The notes below the pieces were generated by a model. That model had not been told where the DNA came from and made no database searches. It saw only the letters and a list, made by a program, of their open reading frames with translations. From NCBI RefSeq assembly GCF_022288725.1, contig NZ_JAKNTA010000001.1, positions 929,770-993,769 on the forward strand: a DNA stretch of 64,000 nt, in the 5' to 3' direction. Positions 48,729-58,036 of this stretch are shown piece by piece. Source of the DNA: Kitasatospora sp. A2-31 (lineage in GTDB: Bacteria; Actinomycetota; Actinomycetes; Streptomycetales; Streptomycetaceae). Every line of letters starts with the position of its first letter. Within the stretch, counting starts at the first letter, position 1. Made by a program: the position numbers and the translations under genes.

Positions 48729-49190
48729 GTGGAGGCCGACTTCGACCCGGCGACGGCCTTCGTTCCGCCGACCGCGATCAGCCACGCGCCGGACCTCGTC
48801 CCGTACGGCTCGCACGTCCGGGTCGTCGTCGACCGCTCGTTCCCCGGACGGACGGTACTGACCGTCACGGTGGCCGGGGTCGCCGCGGACCACGCGTTCC
48901 CGGCCCACCTGCACACCGGCCCCTGCGGAGCCGACCCGACCGCCTCCGGTCCGCACTACCAGGACGCGGTGGACCCGGTGCGCCCCTCCACCGACCCGGC
49001 CTACGCCAACGACCGCAACGAACTGCGGCTGACGCTGCGCACCGACTCCCGGGGCGGCGGCACGGCGGCCACCGCGGTGGCCTGGCAGCCGCGACCCGGC
49101 GAGGCCCGCTCGCTGGTCCTCCACGCCGGCACCCCGGCCGGTCGGCACGGCGCGGCCGACCGGGCCGCCTGCGTGAAGCTGCAGCCGTGA
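48729..49190 (+). CDS. Cu/Zn superoxide-dismutase-like protein, 5' end uncertain
   Basis: Residues from EADFDPATAFVPPTAISHAP onward match streptomycete proteins annotated as Cu/Zn-SOD family: FPAHLHTGPCGADP (histidine pair and cysteine), GPHYQDAVDP, NDRNELRLTL, LHAGT and AACVKL. Such proteins are normally secreted, with a signal peptide. Here no ATG, GTG or TTG exists in frame between 48591 and the GTG at 48729, so the signal sequence is missing or lies in another frame. The gene may be 5'-truncated or frameshifted. Some active-site histidines seem present, but enzymatic activity is unproven. Confidence 0.6.
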   Translation: MEADFDPATAFVPPTAISHAPDLVPYGSHVRVVVDRSFPGRTVLTVTVAGVAADHAFPAHLHTGPCGADPTASGPHYQDAVDPVRPSTDPAYANDRNELRLTLRTDSRGGGTAATAVAWQPRPGEARSLVLHAGTPAGRHGAADRAACVKLQP

Positions 49191-49293
49191 GGCCCGGGAG
49201 CCGCTCGGGGTCGCGGGAGCCCCGGGCCTGCCCGGAGCCCCGGAGGCTCGGGGTCCCGGGATGCCGTGGCACCGGGCCGGGCGGCCGGCGGGG

Positions 49294-50295
49294 TCAGGCT
49301 CCGAGGGTCGCGACCAGCACCGCCTTGATGGTGTGCAGGCGGTTCTCCGCCTGGTCGAACACGACGGAGTGCGCCGACTCGAACAGCTCGTCGGTGCACT
49401 CCAGCTCGGTCATCCCGGTCGCCTCGTACATCTGCCGGCCGACCACCGTCCCGAGGTCGTGGAAGGCCGGAAGGCAGTGCAGGAACTTCACGTCCGGGTT
49501 GCCGGTGGCCCGGACGGTGTCCATCGACACCTGGTAGGGCTTGAGCAGCTCGATCCGCTCCGCCCAGACCTCCTTGGGCTCGCCCATCGAGACCCAGACG
49601 TCGGTGTAGAGGAAGTCGGCGCCGGCCACGCCCGTGTCGACGTCCTCGGTGAGCGTGATCCGGGCGCCGCTGGTCTCGGCCAGCCCCTCCGCGGCCTTCA
49701 GCACCTCCTCGGCGGGCCAGAGCGCCCGGGGCGCGACGATCCGGATGTCCATGCCGAGCAGCGCGCCGGTGACCAGCAGCGAGTTGCCCATGTTGGAGCG
49801 GGCGTCACCGAGGTAGGCGAGGGCCACCTCGGTCAGCGGCTTGGCGCTGTGCTCCCGGACGGTCAGCACGTCGGCGAGCATCTGGGTCGGGTGCCACTCG
49901 TCGGTGAGGCCGTTCCAGACCGGGACGCCGGCGTACGCGGCCAGCTCCTCGACGATCTCCTGCCCGTGGCCCCGGTACTCGATACCGTCGAACATCCGGC
50001 CCAGCACCCGGGCGGTGTCCTTGATCGACTCCTTGTGGCCGATCTGCGAACCGGACGGGTCCAGGTAGGTGGTGGTGGCGCCCTGGTCGTGGGCGGCCAC
50101 CTCGAAGGCGCAGCGCGTCCGGGTGGAGGTCTTCTCGAAGATCAGCGCGATGTTCTTGCCCCGCAGCCGGGGCTGCTCGGTGCCCGCGTACTTCGCCGCC
50201 TTGAGCTGGGCGGCGAGATCCACCAGGAAGCGGAACTCCTGGGCCGTGAAATCGAGCTCCTTGAGGAAGTGCCTGTTCCGGAGGTTGAACGCCAT
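49294..50295 (-). CDS. argF: Ornithine carbamoyltransferase
   Basis: A 333-residue enzyme joining ornithine and carbamoyl phosphate to citrulline. The carbamoyl-phosphate loop is [11 protein letters not shown] (S-T-R-T-R); [11 protein letters not shown] and [10 protein letters not shown] (ornithine-binding HCLP) follow. The start at 50295 ([16 protein letters not shown]) has AGGAG before it and gives the family N-terminus; the ATG 72 bases upstream lies in the promoter. It stands alone, away from other arg genes. A probable ARG box precedes it, so arginine repression by ArgR is likely. A catabolic role within an arginine deiminase pathway is less likely. Confidence 0.95.
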   Translation of the reverse strand: MAFNLRNRHFLKELDFTAQEFRFLVDLAAQLKAAKYAGTEQPRLRGKNIALIFEKTSTRTRCAFEVAAHDQGATTTYLDPSGSQIGHKESIKDTARVLGRMFDGIEYRGHGQEIVEELAAYAGVPVWNGLTDEWHPTQMLADVLTVREHSAKPLTEVALAYLGDARSNMGNSLLVTGALLGMDIRIVAPRALWPAEEVLKAAEGLAETSGARITLTEDVDTGVAGADFLYTDVWVSMGEPKEVWAERIELLKPYQVSMDTVRATGNPDVKFLHCLPAFHDLGTVVGRQMYEATGMTELECTDELFESAHSVVFDQAENRLHTIKAVLVATLGA

Positions 50296-50336
50296 GCCGG
50301 GCTCCTGGGGTGACGTGGACGGACCGCGAAGCGGCA

Positions 50337-50369
50337 ATTCTATACGACACTCGGAATTTGTATGCATGG
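50337..50369 (-). promoter_or_regulatory. argF promoter with probable ARG box
   Basis: On the minus strand CCATGCATACAAATTCCGA (50351-50369) resembles the streptomycete ARG box CATGCATGCCATTGCATA (about 12 of 18). A TAGAAT -10 box follows at 50337-50342, so ArgR binding would block the -35 region. Confidence 0.5.
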
Positions 50370-50441
50370 CCCCCGGGCCCTGCGGCGGTCACCGCAGGAC
50401 CCGGCCTCCGACCGGCAGGACGGTGCCGTGTCGGGGAGCGG

Positions 50442-53180
50442 TCAGAGGCGGGGGTCCACCGGCTCCGACTCCAGGGCGAGCACGGCGAACACCGGCTCGT
50501 GCACCCGCCAGAGCGGCTCGCCCGCCGCCAGCCGGTCGAGCGCCTCCAGCCCCAGCGCGTACTCACGCAGGGCCAGCGAGCGCTTGTGCCCGAGGAACCG
50601 CTGCCGCAGCTGGTCCAGGTACTGGGTGTAGTCCGGGCCGTAGATGATCCGCAGGTACTCGCGCCCGCGCACCTTCACGCCGGGCTGGACCAGCCCACCC
50701 GGACGGCCCGCCCCCGCCCCGACCCGGACCAGCGACGCCAGCGGCTTGACCACCATGCCCTCGCCGCCGGCCCCGGTGAGCTCCTCCCACCAGGCGACAC
50801 CCGCGGCCACCGACGCCTCGTCGGCGGTGTCCACCACCAGCCGGCCGGTCCGGTGCAGTACCGGGGCCTGCGGCTCGGCCCCGTGGTCGGCGTCGACCAG
50901 CCGGTCGATCCAGGCCAGGTGCTCGTCGTGCGGGCGCACCGCCAGGTTCGCCCCCTCGGCCGCCAGCACCTGGAACGGCGCCAGCCGGATCCCGGCGAGC
51001 CCCTCGGTCGGCCAGCAGTAGCGCCGGTACGCCTCGGTGAACGCCTGCGCGTCCGCCGCGCGCTGCCGCTGGCGGGCCGTCAGCTCGCCCAGGTCGAGCC
51101 CGCGCTCGGCCGCCCGGTCCAGCGCGGCGAGCACCTGCGGCAGCGCCGCCCCCGCCGCCGCGCCGACCGCCGCGTACTGACGGCGCAGCAGGTCCGTGGC
51201 CTTGAGGGACCACGGCATCAGCTCCGCGTCCAGCAGCAGCCAACCGGTGGCCAGCTCGTCGAACAGGCCGGAGCGCTCGGCCGCGGCCCGCACCCGATCC
51301 AGGACGGCGGCCGTGAGGCCGTCGTCACCGAGGAACGCACGCCCGGTCCGGGTCCAGATCGCGCCCGGCCCTGCCAGGCCGAACCGCTTGTCCAGCGCCC
51401 CGGCGTCCCGGGCGACCAGGACCACCGCGCGGGAGCCCATGTGCTTCTCCTCGCAGACCACCTCGCGCACGCCGTCCTCGCGGTAGGCGGCGAAGGCCTC
51501 CTCGGGGTGCTCGAGGTAGCCGGGGCGGCGGGAGGTCGCGCTCGGCGCCATGGTCGGCGGCAGGTAGGCGAGCAGCCGCGGGTCGATCGCGAACCGGCTC
51601 ATCACCTCCAGCGCCGCCGCCGCGTTCTCCTCCCGCACGGCGATCCGGCCGTGCAGTGCGGTCTCCACCACCCGGCGCCCCGCCACGTCGGCGAGGTCCA
51701 ACGGACGGCCCTCGCGCGCGCCCGGCGCGTCCGCCTTCAGCGGCCGGACCGGCGCGTACCACTCCCGCTCGGCCTCCACCGACACCAGCTCCCGCTCCGG
51801 GTAGCGCAGCGCGGTGAGGCTGCCGCCGAAGACGCAGCCGGTGTCCAGGCAGATGGTGTTGTTGAGGAAGCTCGCCACCGGCACCGGTGTGTGCCCGTAG
51901 ACCACCATCGCCCTGCCCCGGTACTCCTCCGCCCACGGGTAGCGCACCGGCAGGCCGTACTCGTCGGTCTCGCCGGTGGTGTCCCCGTACAGCGCGTGCG
52001 ACCGGACCCGGCCGGAGGCCCGGCCGTGGTACTTCTCCGGCAGCCCGGCGTGGCAGACCACCAGCGCGCCGCCGTCCAGCAGGTAGTGGCTGACCAGGCC
52101 GCGCATGAACGCCCGCACCTCGGCGCGGAACTCCTCCGACTCCCCCGCCAGCTGGTCCAGCGACTCCTGCAGACCGTGCGAGACGGTGACCTTCTTGCCG
52201 TCCATCGACCGGCCGAGCTTGTTCTCGTGGTTGCCCGGCACGCAGAGCGCGTGTCCGGCGGCGACCATGCCCATCACCAGGCGCAGCACGCCCGGCGTGT
52301 CCGGGCCGCGGTCGACCAGGTCGCCGACGAACACGGCCGTCCGGCCCGCGGGGTGCGCGGCGTCCACCGCGCGGCCCGCGTCGTCCCGGGTGAGCACGTA
52401 GCCGAGGCGGGTGAGCAGGGTCTCCAGCTCGGAGCGGCAGCCGTGGACGTCGCCGACGATGTCGAACGGGCCGGTGAGGTGGCGCAGGTCGTTGAAGCGC
52501 TTCTCCGGCACGACCTCGGCGGCCGCGACCTCGGCCTCGCCGCGCAGGATGTGCACCTTGCGGAAGCCCTCGCGCTCCAGGCCGCGCAGCGAGCGGCGCA
52601 GCTCGCGGTTCTGGCGCGGGATCACGTGGGCGGGCAGCTGGCGGTCCGGACGGGTGCGGTTGCGCTCGGCGCAGACGCCCGGCGGGACGTCCAGCACGAT
52701 GGCGATCGGCAGCACGTCGTGCTCGCGGGCGATCCGGACCAGCTGCTTGCGGGCCTCCGGCTGGACGTTGGTGGCGTCCACGACGGTGAGCCTGCCGGCG
52801 GCGAGGCGCTTGCCGACGATGTAGTGCAGCAGGTCGAAGGCCTCGGCGGACGCGGACTGGTCGTTCTCGTCGTCGGCCACCAGGCCCCGGCAGAAGTCGG
52901 AGGAGACCACCTGGGTGGGCAGGAAGTGGCGGCGGGCGAAGGTGGACTTGCCGGCGCCGCTGGTGCCGATCAGGACGACGAGGGAGACGTCGGTCACCGG
53001 GAGGCGGCGGGGCCGGGCAGGGGTCGCGCCGGTCGGGGGCGCACCGGTGGGTGCGTCGGCGCCCGGGGCGTCGGCGGTGGGTGCGGCGGTGGTGGGTGCG
53101 TCGGCGGTGGGTGCGGCGGCGGTGGGTGCGGCGGCGCCCGGGGCGTCGGTGGCGTCCGGGGGCAGTGCGTCGTCGGTCAT
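50442..53180 (-). CDS. pnkp: Polynucleotide kinase-phosphatase-ligase Pnkp (RNA repair)
   Basis: A 912-residue trifunctional RNA-repair enzyme. After an Ala/Pro/Thr-rich extension (1-58) comes the kinase with P-loop GTSGAGKST (about 72-80). The phosphatase has FDIVGDVHGC, FVGDLVDRGPD and VPGNHEN. The C-terminal adenylyltransferase/ligase carries EEKHMGSRA, with lysine as the nucleotidyl residue. It prepares the ends of cleaved RNA (5'-kinase, 2',3'-phosphatase) and ligates them together with Hen1. The start overlaps the hen1 stop by 4 bases (53177-53180). C. thermocellum Pnkp is about 870 residues; the extra length here is the N-terminal extension. Confidence 0.95.
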   Translation of the reverse strand: MTDDALPPDATDAPGAAAPTAAAPTADAPTTAAPTADAPGADAPTGAPPTGATPARPRRLPVTDVSLVVLIGTSGAGKSTFARRHFLPTQVVSSDFCRGLVADDENDQSASAEAFDLLHYIVGKRLAAGRLTVVDATNVQPEARKQLVRIAREHDVLPIAIVLDVPPGVCAERNRTRPDRQLPAHVIPRQNRELRRSLRGLEREGFRKVHILRGEAEVAAAEVVPEKRFNDLRHLTGPFDIVGDVHGCRSELETLLTRLGYVLTRDDAGRAVDAAHPAGRTAVFVGDLVDRGPDTPGVLRLVMGMVAAGHALCVPGNHENKLGRSMDGKKVTVSHGLQESLDQLAGESEEFRAEVRAFMRGLVSHYLLDGGALVVCHAGLPEKYHGRASGRVRSHALYGDTTGETDEYGLPVRYPWAEEYRGRAMVVYGHTPVPVASFLNNTICLDTGCVFGGSLTALRYPERELVSVEAEREWYAPVRPLKADAPGAREGRPLDLADVAGRRVVETALHGRIAVREENAAAALEVMSRFAIDPRLLAYLPPTMAPSATSRRPGYLEHPEEAFAAYREDGVREVVCEEKHMGSRAVVLVARDAGALDKRFGLAGPGAIWTRTGRAFLGDDGLTAAVLDRVRAAAERSGLFDELATGWLLLDAELMPWSLKATDLLRRQYAAVGAAAGAALPQVLAALDRAAERGLDLGELTARQRQRAADAQAFTEAYRRYCWPTEGLAGIRLAPFQVLAAEGANLAVRPHDEHLAWIDRLVDADHGAEPQAPVLHRTGRLVVDTADEASVAAGVAWWEELTGAGGEGMVVKPLASLVRVGAGAGRPGGLVQPGVKVRGREYLRIIYGPDYTQYLDQLRQRFLGHKRSLALREYALGLEALDRLAAGEPLWRVHEPVFAVLALESEPVDPRL

Positions 53181-54838
53181 CGGGTCTCGCCCCCTTCGGG
53201 CGTCGTGGTGGTGTCGGTCGGAGCGGGGACGGCGGTGGCGGGGACGGCGGGTGCCGGCGCCGGTTGCGGCGCCGCGTCCGGTGGGCCACCGATCCGGAAC
53301 AGGGCGAGCTGGGTCGGCGCGCCCACCTCGGCGTCCTCCGGCCCGACCGGCCGGATCACCGCGGTGTAGCCGTACGTCGCCGCCACCCGCTCGGCCCACT
53401 CCCGGAACTGCACGCGGTCCCACTCGAACCGGTGGTCGGCGTGCCGGACGTGCCCGGCCGGCAGACTCTCCCAGCGGACGTTGTACTCGGCGTTCGGCGT
53501 GGTCACGACCACCGCCGACGGCCGGGCCGCCCCGAATACGGCGTGCTCCAGCGCCGGCAGCCTGGGCAGGTCCAGGTGCTCGATCACCTCGCAGAGCACC
53601 GCCGCGTCGAAGCCCTTCAGCCGCGCGTCCGTGTACGTCAGCGCGCCCTGGACCAGCCGCACCCGGGCCGCCTGGCGCTCCGACATCCGCTCCAGCCGCA
53701 GCTTGCGCGCGGCCGCGGACAGCGCCCGCGCGGACACGTCCACCCCGAGCACCTCGGTGAACCGGGCGTCCTTGAGGAGCGCACCGATCAGTTCGCCCTG
53801 CCCGCAGCCCAGGTCGGCCACCCGTGCCGCGCCGACCTCGCCCAGGGCGGCCAGGATCGCCGCCCGGCGCTGGTCGGCCAGCGAGGCCTTCCGCTCCGCG
53901 GCCGGCTCCGGGTGCTCCGCACGGCCGTCGCCCGCCTCGGCAGCGCCGACCGTGCCACCGGCGGCGGCGTCCACGGTGTTCACGGAGTCGTCGGCGGACT
54001 CGTCCGCGGAATCGTCGACCGCGTTGTCGATCTCCTCGACCTCGCGGTCGTCGGCCTCCGCTAGCCGGGCCAGCTCCAGGCGTTCCATCGCCCGCCGGGT
54101 GAGGGCCCAGCGCCGGGACAGGTAGCGGCGTGCGATCAGCGCCTGCTCGGGGTGGTCGGCGAGCCAGCCCGCGCCCGCGGCGAGCAGCTTGTCGACCTCG
54201 TCCGGGGCGACCCAGTAGTGCTTGGCGCCGTCGAGGACCGGCAGCAGCACGTACAGCTGCTGGAGCGCGTCCGCGAGCCGGACCTCCGTGCCGGCCAGCT
54301 CCAGCCGCACGTAGCGCGACTCGCCCCACTCCGGGAACGCCTCGTCCAGCGGGATCGCCGACGCCTGGACCTGCCAGCCCAGCGGCTCGAACAGCCGGGC
54401 CGCCATCGCCGGGCCGCCGCTCTCGCCGGCACCGTTGGCGGGCACCGCGGGCAGCGAGATCCGCAGCGGCCGCGGAAGCTCGGCGAGCCCGGGGCGCGCC
54501 TCGCAGACGCCCTTCATGGCCGTTCGGAACACCGTTCGCAGAGCGACCGCGAGCAGCGAGGACGCGGCATAGGGGCGGTCGTTGACGTACTGGGCGAGGG
54601 CGAAGTCGGGCGAGCCGCCCCGGCCCTTGCCCCGGCCCTTGCGGACCAGCGCGATCGGGTCGATGTCGAGCAGGAGCGCGGCCGTGCAGAGCTCGTCGCC
54701 CGCCTCCGGGTAGAAGACGTGCGCCTCGCCGTGCGAGGTCGAGAAGCGCTGGACCTTGCCCGGGTGCTTGTGCAGCAGGAAGCCGAGGTCGGAGGCCGGG
54801 CTCTCGGCGGTGCCGGTGGTGGAGATCGACATGAACAC
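53177..54838 (-). CDS. hen1: 3'-terminal RNA ribose 2'-O-methyltransferase Hen1
   Basis: A 553-residue protein. The N-terminal ~270 residues are the ligase-activating domain ([34 protein letters not shown]). A very acidic linker follows (about 280-310). The methyltransferase domain has [10 protein letters not shown] (SAM), the metal motif [12 protein letters not shown] and HADHRFEW. It methylates the 2'-OH of the repair junction so that the same nuclease cannot cut again. Upstream partner of pnkp with a 4-base overlap. ATG 54838 is used; an ATG two codons later is possible. Confidence 0.95.
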   Translation of the reverse strand: MFMSISTTGTAESPASDLGFLLHKHPGKVQRFSTSHGEAHVFYPEAGDELCTAALLLDIDPIALVRKGRGKGRGGSPDFALAQYVNDRPYAASSLLAVALRTVFRTAMKGVCEARPGLAELPRPLRISLPAVPANGAGESGGPAMAARLFEPLGWQVQASAIPLDEAFPEWGESRYVRLELAGTEVRLADALQQLYVLLPVLDGAKHYWVAPDEVDKLLAAGAGWLADHPEQALIARRYLSRRWALTRRAMERLELARLAEADDREVEEIDNAVDDSADESADDSVNTVDAAAGGTVGAAEAGDGRAEHPEPAAERKASLADQRRAAILAALGEVGAARVADLGCGQGELIGALLKDARFTEVLGVDVSARALSAAARKLRLERMSERQAARVRLVQGALTYTDARLKGFDAAVLCEVIEHLDLPRLPALEHAVFGAARPSAVVVTTPNAEYNVRWESLPAGHVRHADHRFEWDRVQFREWAERVAATYGYTAVIRPVGPEDAEVGAPTQLALFRIGGPPDAAPQPAPAPAVPATAVPAPTDTTTTPEGGETR

Positions 54839-54977
54839 CTGCCCGAGTATCGCCGAGCGGCAGCCCGGTCAGCACCGGGTTTTGTCCGGCGTGGGAGCCG
54901 CCGCGTCACCCCGGGCGCCCCGTCCGCACGGTGAGCGTGTTCGGCAGCGGCGCCCCGCATTCGTTAACGTGCACGAT

Positions 54978-55967
54978 GTGACTGCAGAATCCACCTCCCT
55001 CGCAAGCGGCGCCGTCGCCGCAGGTCTGGCCACCATCGCCGCCGACGGCACCGTCCTCGACAGCTGGTTCCCCGCCCCCGCACTGGCCGCCGAGCCCGGC
55101 CCGGCCGGCACCGTCCGCCTGACCGCCGAGCAGGCCGAGGCCGAGCTGGGCGCCGGCGCCGCCGAGGCGCTGCGCGCCGACCCCCGCCGCGGTGTCGAGG
55201 TGGTCGCCGTGCGCACCACCATCGCCTCGCTGGACGAGAAGCCGATCGACGCGCACGACGCCTACCTGCGGCTGCACCTGCTCAGCCACCGCCTGGTGAA
55301 GCCGCACGGCCAGAACCTGGACGGCGTCTTCGGCCTGCTCGCCAACGTCGCCTGGACCAGCATCGGCCCGGTGCCGGTGGACAAGGTCGAGCAGGCCCGC
55401 CTGGCCGTCCGCGCCCAGGGCGGCCAGCTCGCCGTGTACGGGATCGACAAGTTCCCGCGGATGACCGACTACGTCGCCCCGTCGGGCGTGCGCATCGCCC
55501 ACGCCGACCGCGTCCGGCTCGGCGCCCACCTGGCACCCGGGACCACCGTGATGCACGAGGGCTTCGTCAACTTCAACGCCGGCACCCTGGGCACCTCCAT
55601 GGTGGAGGGCCGGATCAGCGCGGGCGTCGTGGTCGGCGACCACAGCGACATCGGCGGCGGCGCCTCGATCATGGGCACCCTCTCCGGCGGCGGCAAGCAG
55701 GTCGTGTCGGTCGGTGAGCGCTGCCTGCTCGGCGCCAACGCCGGCATCGGCATCTCCCTCGGCAACGACTGCGTCGTCGAGGCCGGCCTGTACGTCACGG
55801 CCGGCACCCGGGTGACCACCCCGGACGGCAAGGTGGCCAAGGCCGTCGAGCTGTCCGGCCAGGACAACCTGCTCTTCCGCCGCAACTCCCAGACCGGTGC
55901 CGTCGAGGTCATCGCCCGCTCCGGTTCCTGGGGCGGCCTGAACGCCGAACTGCACGCGCACAACTGA
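54978..55967 (+). CDS. dapD: Tetrahydrodipicolinate N-succinyltransferase
   Basis: A 329-residue actinobacterial DapD, converting tetrahydrodipicolinate and succinyl-CoA to the N-succinyl intermediate of lysine and diaminopimelate synthesis. The N-terminal domain ([16 protein letters not shown]) is followed by a left-handed beta-helix with hexapeptide repeats ([38 protein letters not shown]). The GTG at 54978 is preferred: TAACGT (54965-54970) ends 7 bases before it and no ribosome-binding site is present, so the transcript is probably leaderless. A second GTG nine bases upstream lies in the presumed promoter. Divergent from hen1. Confidence 0.94.
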   Translation: MTAESTSLASGAVAAGLATIAADGTVLDSWFPAPALAAEPGPAGTVRLTAEQAEAELGAGAAEALRADPRRGVEVVAVRTTIASLDEKPIDAHDAYLRLHLLSHRLVKPHGQNLDGVFGLLANVAWTSIGPVPVDKVEQARLAVRAQGGQLAVYGIDKFPRMTDYVAPSGVRIAHADRVRLGAHLAPGTTVMHEGFVNFNAGTLGTSMVEGRISAGVVVGDHSDIGGGASIMGTLSGGGKQVVSVGERCLLGANAGIGISLGNDCVVEAGLYVTAGTRVTTPDGKVAKAVELSGQDNLLFRRNSQTGAVEVIARSGSWGGLNAELHAHN

Positions 55968-56042
55968 TCTTCCTGCCGGTGGTTCCGGGCAGGAAAGGCG
56001 TTCCGCGCAGCGGAGGCCTTCCGTAGGAGGGCCTCGCACGGG

Positions 56043-56077
56043 AAGGGCCTCGGCGCCGAATCGGCGCCGAGGCCCTT
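56043..56077 (+). terminator. dapD terminator
   Basis: A perfect 17-bp inverted repeat (AAGGGCCTCGGCGCCGA and complement, one central base), 75 bases after the stop. Confidence 0.85.
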
Positions 56078-56427
56078 GCTGTTCGTTGTGCGCTGTTCGC
56101 TGTTTCCGCTCCCGGGGGCCCACCCCCCTCCCCCTCCCACCCACCTCCCCGTTCCTGTGTCGCTTGGCGCCTCCGCGGGCTCTCCGCGGGCTCTCCACGC
56201 GGCCTCTCCGCGTGGCCACTCCGATCCGCGTGGCCATTCAGCGTGGCCATTCCGATCCGCGTGGCCGTTCAACGTGGCCACTCCGCGCGCCACTGCTCGT
56301 GGCCATCCCATGGGCCCCTGCTGTGCGGCCCTCCCTGCGACTCTCCCCGTGCGGCCCTCCCTGTGGGGCCGCTGCCGTGCAGGGAGGACCGCACAGCCCC
56401 TGTCGTCCTCACCCCGCCACAGGCCCT
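56078..56427. repeat. Gene-free stretch with degenerate CGTGGCCAYTC repeats
   Basis: No gene is supported. CGTGGCCACTC or CGTGGCCATTC and close variants (CGTGGCCGTTC) occur about six times between 56211 and 56315, several as CCGATCCGCGTGGCCATTC. It is followed by GTGCGGCCCTCCCTG twice (56321, 56353). Length and spacing vary, so this is a decayed tandem array and not a CRISPR. Confidence 0.6.
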
Positions 56428-56475
56428 CCACCGGTGCGGGTGTGGGCGAGCGCTCGCCCACACCCGCACCGGTGG
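56428..56475. repeat. Perfect 48-bp palindrome
   Basis: Bases 56428-56451 are the exact complement of 56452-56475 (start CCACCGGTGCGGG, centre GAGCGCTC). No loop separates the arms. Possible roles are a terminator, cruciform or binding site. Confidence 0.85.
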
Positions 56476-56717
56476 CAGTCCGCTCCCCGATCGGCCCGGC
56501 CTAGCCCAGCCCGCTCGGCCACGGCAAGCCGAGGTCACCCGGGAGGCTTACCCGGAAAGGGAGTCGGACCGCATCGGGTGGTGCCAGGTGACCCGGCCGA
56601 AAGCGGTTCGTTGGTTGCAGCGGCAGGGCTCCGCCCGGGTGGCGCGGTGCGCGGGCCTGCCACCGCCAGCCGTCCCACGCGCTTCACACCGCACTACCGA
56701 TCCGAAGAGGTCCGCTC
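56476..56717. other. Intergenic DNA before the small plus-strand ORF
   Basis: No gene is supported on the plus strand. The minus-strand frame of the DUF6099-like gene ends at 56684. TACCCGGAAAGGGAG near 56550 and GAAGAGG at 56703 are the only purine-rich patches. Confidence 0.4.
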
Positions 56718-57475
56718 ATGTCCGAACCCCGGTCCGAGGCATCCGCCCTGCCCTCGCAGCAGCAGTCGCCCACCGACCCGTCGACGGCGCCGGCCACCCC
56801 GAAGAGCCTCTTGGAGCAGATGCAGGAACTGCTCGCCTCGGTCACCGCCGACCTCGCCGATCTGCAGTCGTCCGGCGCCCGGGCCGCCGACGGACCCGTC
56901 GGCGGCCCGAGCGTGACCACGACCAGCGGCGCCTCCTCCGCCGGTCTCTGAGGCGGCCTCGGCGGCGGGTCGGCCGCCGTGGTCCCCGCGGCCTCCCGGC
57001 CGCCGTCCTCCGCCGCCCGCCGCACGGCCCGCCGCAGCCGGCCGACCAAGTCCTTGCACTCGGCCACCGCGTCGACCCCATCGATGCACGTCCAGTACAG
57101 GCTCTCCGTCTCCGCACCGCAGGCCAGCACCACCAGCGTCTCCCCCGCGTCCCGCAGCAACCCGTCGAGCTCGGCCAGCATCGGCGCCAGCGCCCCCAGC
57201 TCGGTGAGCCGCGCCGCCCGTCCACCGGCGCCCAGCGCCGACAGGGCCTCCCCCACGGGCTGGTCCAGGCAGCCCGCCGCGTGGGATCCCGCCTCGGCCA
57301 ACTGCTGCCCCAGGCCGACCAGTTCATCGCCGTCCGGCCCCTCCAGCTCGGTCAGCCGGGCCCCGACCGCCTCGGTGAGCAGCACAGCCTGCCGAGCCTC
57401 CGCCAGCACGTCCGCCACGTCCCTGGCCTCGGCCAGGGCGTGCCGGGCCGTCTTGATCAGTCGCAGCGCCTCCAT
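56684..57475 (-). CDS. Unknown actinobacterial protein, DUF6099-like
   Basis: The ATG at 57475 begins MEALRLIKTARHALAEARDVADVLAEARQ, followed by helical sequence to about residue 175 (CIDGVDAVAECKDLVGRLRRAV). This pattern matches the streptomycete family I recall as DUF6099, which is about 150-160 residues long. The open frame continues to 264 residues, but beyond about 195 the sequence is rich in S, C and R and looks like antisense of the plus-strand ORF at 56718, so a longer tail or a shifted stop is doubtful. AAGGGG lies before the ATG. Function unknown. Confidence 0.65.
   Translation of the reverse strand: MEALRLIKTARHALAEARDVADVLAEARQAVLLTEAVGARLTELEGPDGDELVGLGQQLAEAGSHAAGCLDQPVGEALSALGAGGRAARLTELGALAPMLAELDGLLRDAGETLVVLACGAETESLYWTCIDGVDAVAECKDLVGRLRRAVRRAAEDGGREAAGTTAADPPPRPPQRPAEEAPLVVVTLGPPTGPSAARAPDDCRSARSAVTEASSSCICSKRLFGVAGAVDGSVGDCCCEGRADASDRGSDMSGPLRIGSAV
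56718..56951 (+). CDS. Small Ser/Pro-rich protein, antisense to the DUF6099-like tail (77 aa)
   Basis: ATG with AGAGG 9 bases upstream. The product starts MSEPRSEASALPSQQQSPTDPS, contains one plausible amphipathic helix (KSLLEQMQELLASVTADLADLQ) and ends in a Gly/Ser tail. It overlaps the minus-strand gene for its whole length, and only one of the two coding readings is likely to be true in the overlap. The helix makes this one credible. Confidence 0.45.
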   Translation: MSEPRSEASALPSQQQSPTDPSTAPATPKSLLEQMQELLASVTADLADLQSSGARAADGPVGGPSVTTTSGASSAGL

Positions 57476-57634
57476 CGGCCGCCACCCCTTTCCCGCTCGC
57501 TGTCGCCGTCGGACCACGGGCCGCCGCAGGGCGGTCAGGTGGTCACGGCGAAAGCGTGCGCCGAGGGGCGGTACGGCGCAGCTCCCTTCCCAGAACCTGT
57601 GGAAAACCCGGGGGCTGTGGACAACTTCCGTCCC

Positions 57635-58036
57635 TCACATGGGTGGGTCGCCCACGCCCGGGTTGACGTCCGGCTGCGGCGCGGGCTTCGCCCCGGGAGC
57701 GGGGAAGCGCAGTTCGTTCCGCTCGATCTTGGCGGCGAGGGCCTCCAGCGGGTCGACCCCCAGCGTCGTGCAGAACTGCAGCAGGTAGGCGAGGACGTCG
57801 GCCACCTCGTCGCGGACGCGGTGCGCGCTCTCCCGGTCGGACATCACCGAGGCGGCCTGTTCGGGCGTCAGCCACTGGAAGATCTCCAGCAGCTCACCGG
57901 CCTCCACCGACAGCGCCGCCGCGAGGTTCTTGGGCGTGTGGAAGGGCTCCCAGCTGCGCGCGGCGGCGAACTCCACCAGCCGTCGGCGCAGGCTCTCCAG
58001 GGTCGGGTCGGCGGGTTGCGTCACTTGTTCGCTCAC
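57635..58036 (-). CDS. MazG-like nucleotide pyrophosphohydrolase
   Basis: A 133-residue all-alpha NTP pyrophosphohydrolase. The metal motif is EAGELLEIFQW (ExxE type) with DEVADVLAYLLQF (ExxD) later. It hydrolyses non-canonical or excess nucleotides and is about the size of single-domain RS21-C6/MazG proteins. A GTG at 58036 overlaps the TGA of the upstream ATPase gene (58033-58036). The C-terminal 30 residues are Pro-rich. Confidence 0.88.
   Translation of the reverse strand: MSEQVTQPADPTLESLRRRLVEFAAARSWEPFHTPKNLAAALSVEAGELLEIFQWLTPEQAASVMSDRESAHRVRDEVADVLAYLLQFCTTLGVDPLEALAAKIERNELRFPAPGAKPAPQPDVNPGVGDPPM

Noticed and set aside
50295..50367. Earlier argF start at 50367
   Set aside because: It would translate through the -10 box and ARG box; the family N-terminus and AGGAG site support 50295.
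50442..54875. Single 1477-codon frame covering pnkp and hen1
   Set aside because: Pnkp has its own ATG in the hen1 stop overlap, and the upstream part of this frame is out of frame with the recognisable Hen1 protein.
56211..56315. CRISPR-like array
   Set aside because: Repeat unit is only about 11-19 bases, spacing is irregular and there are no spacers or cas genes.
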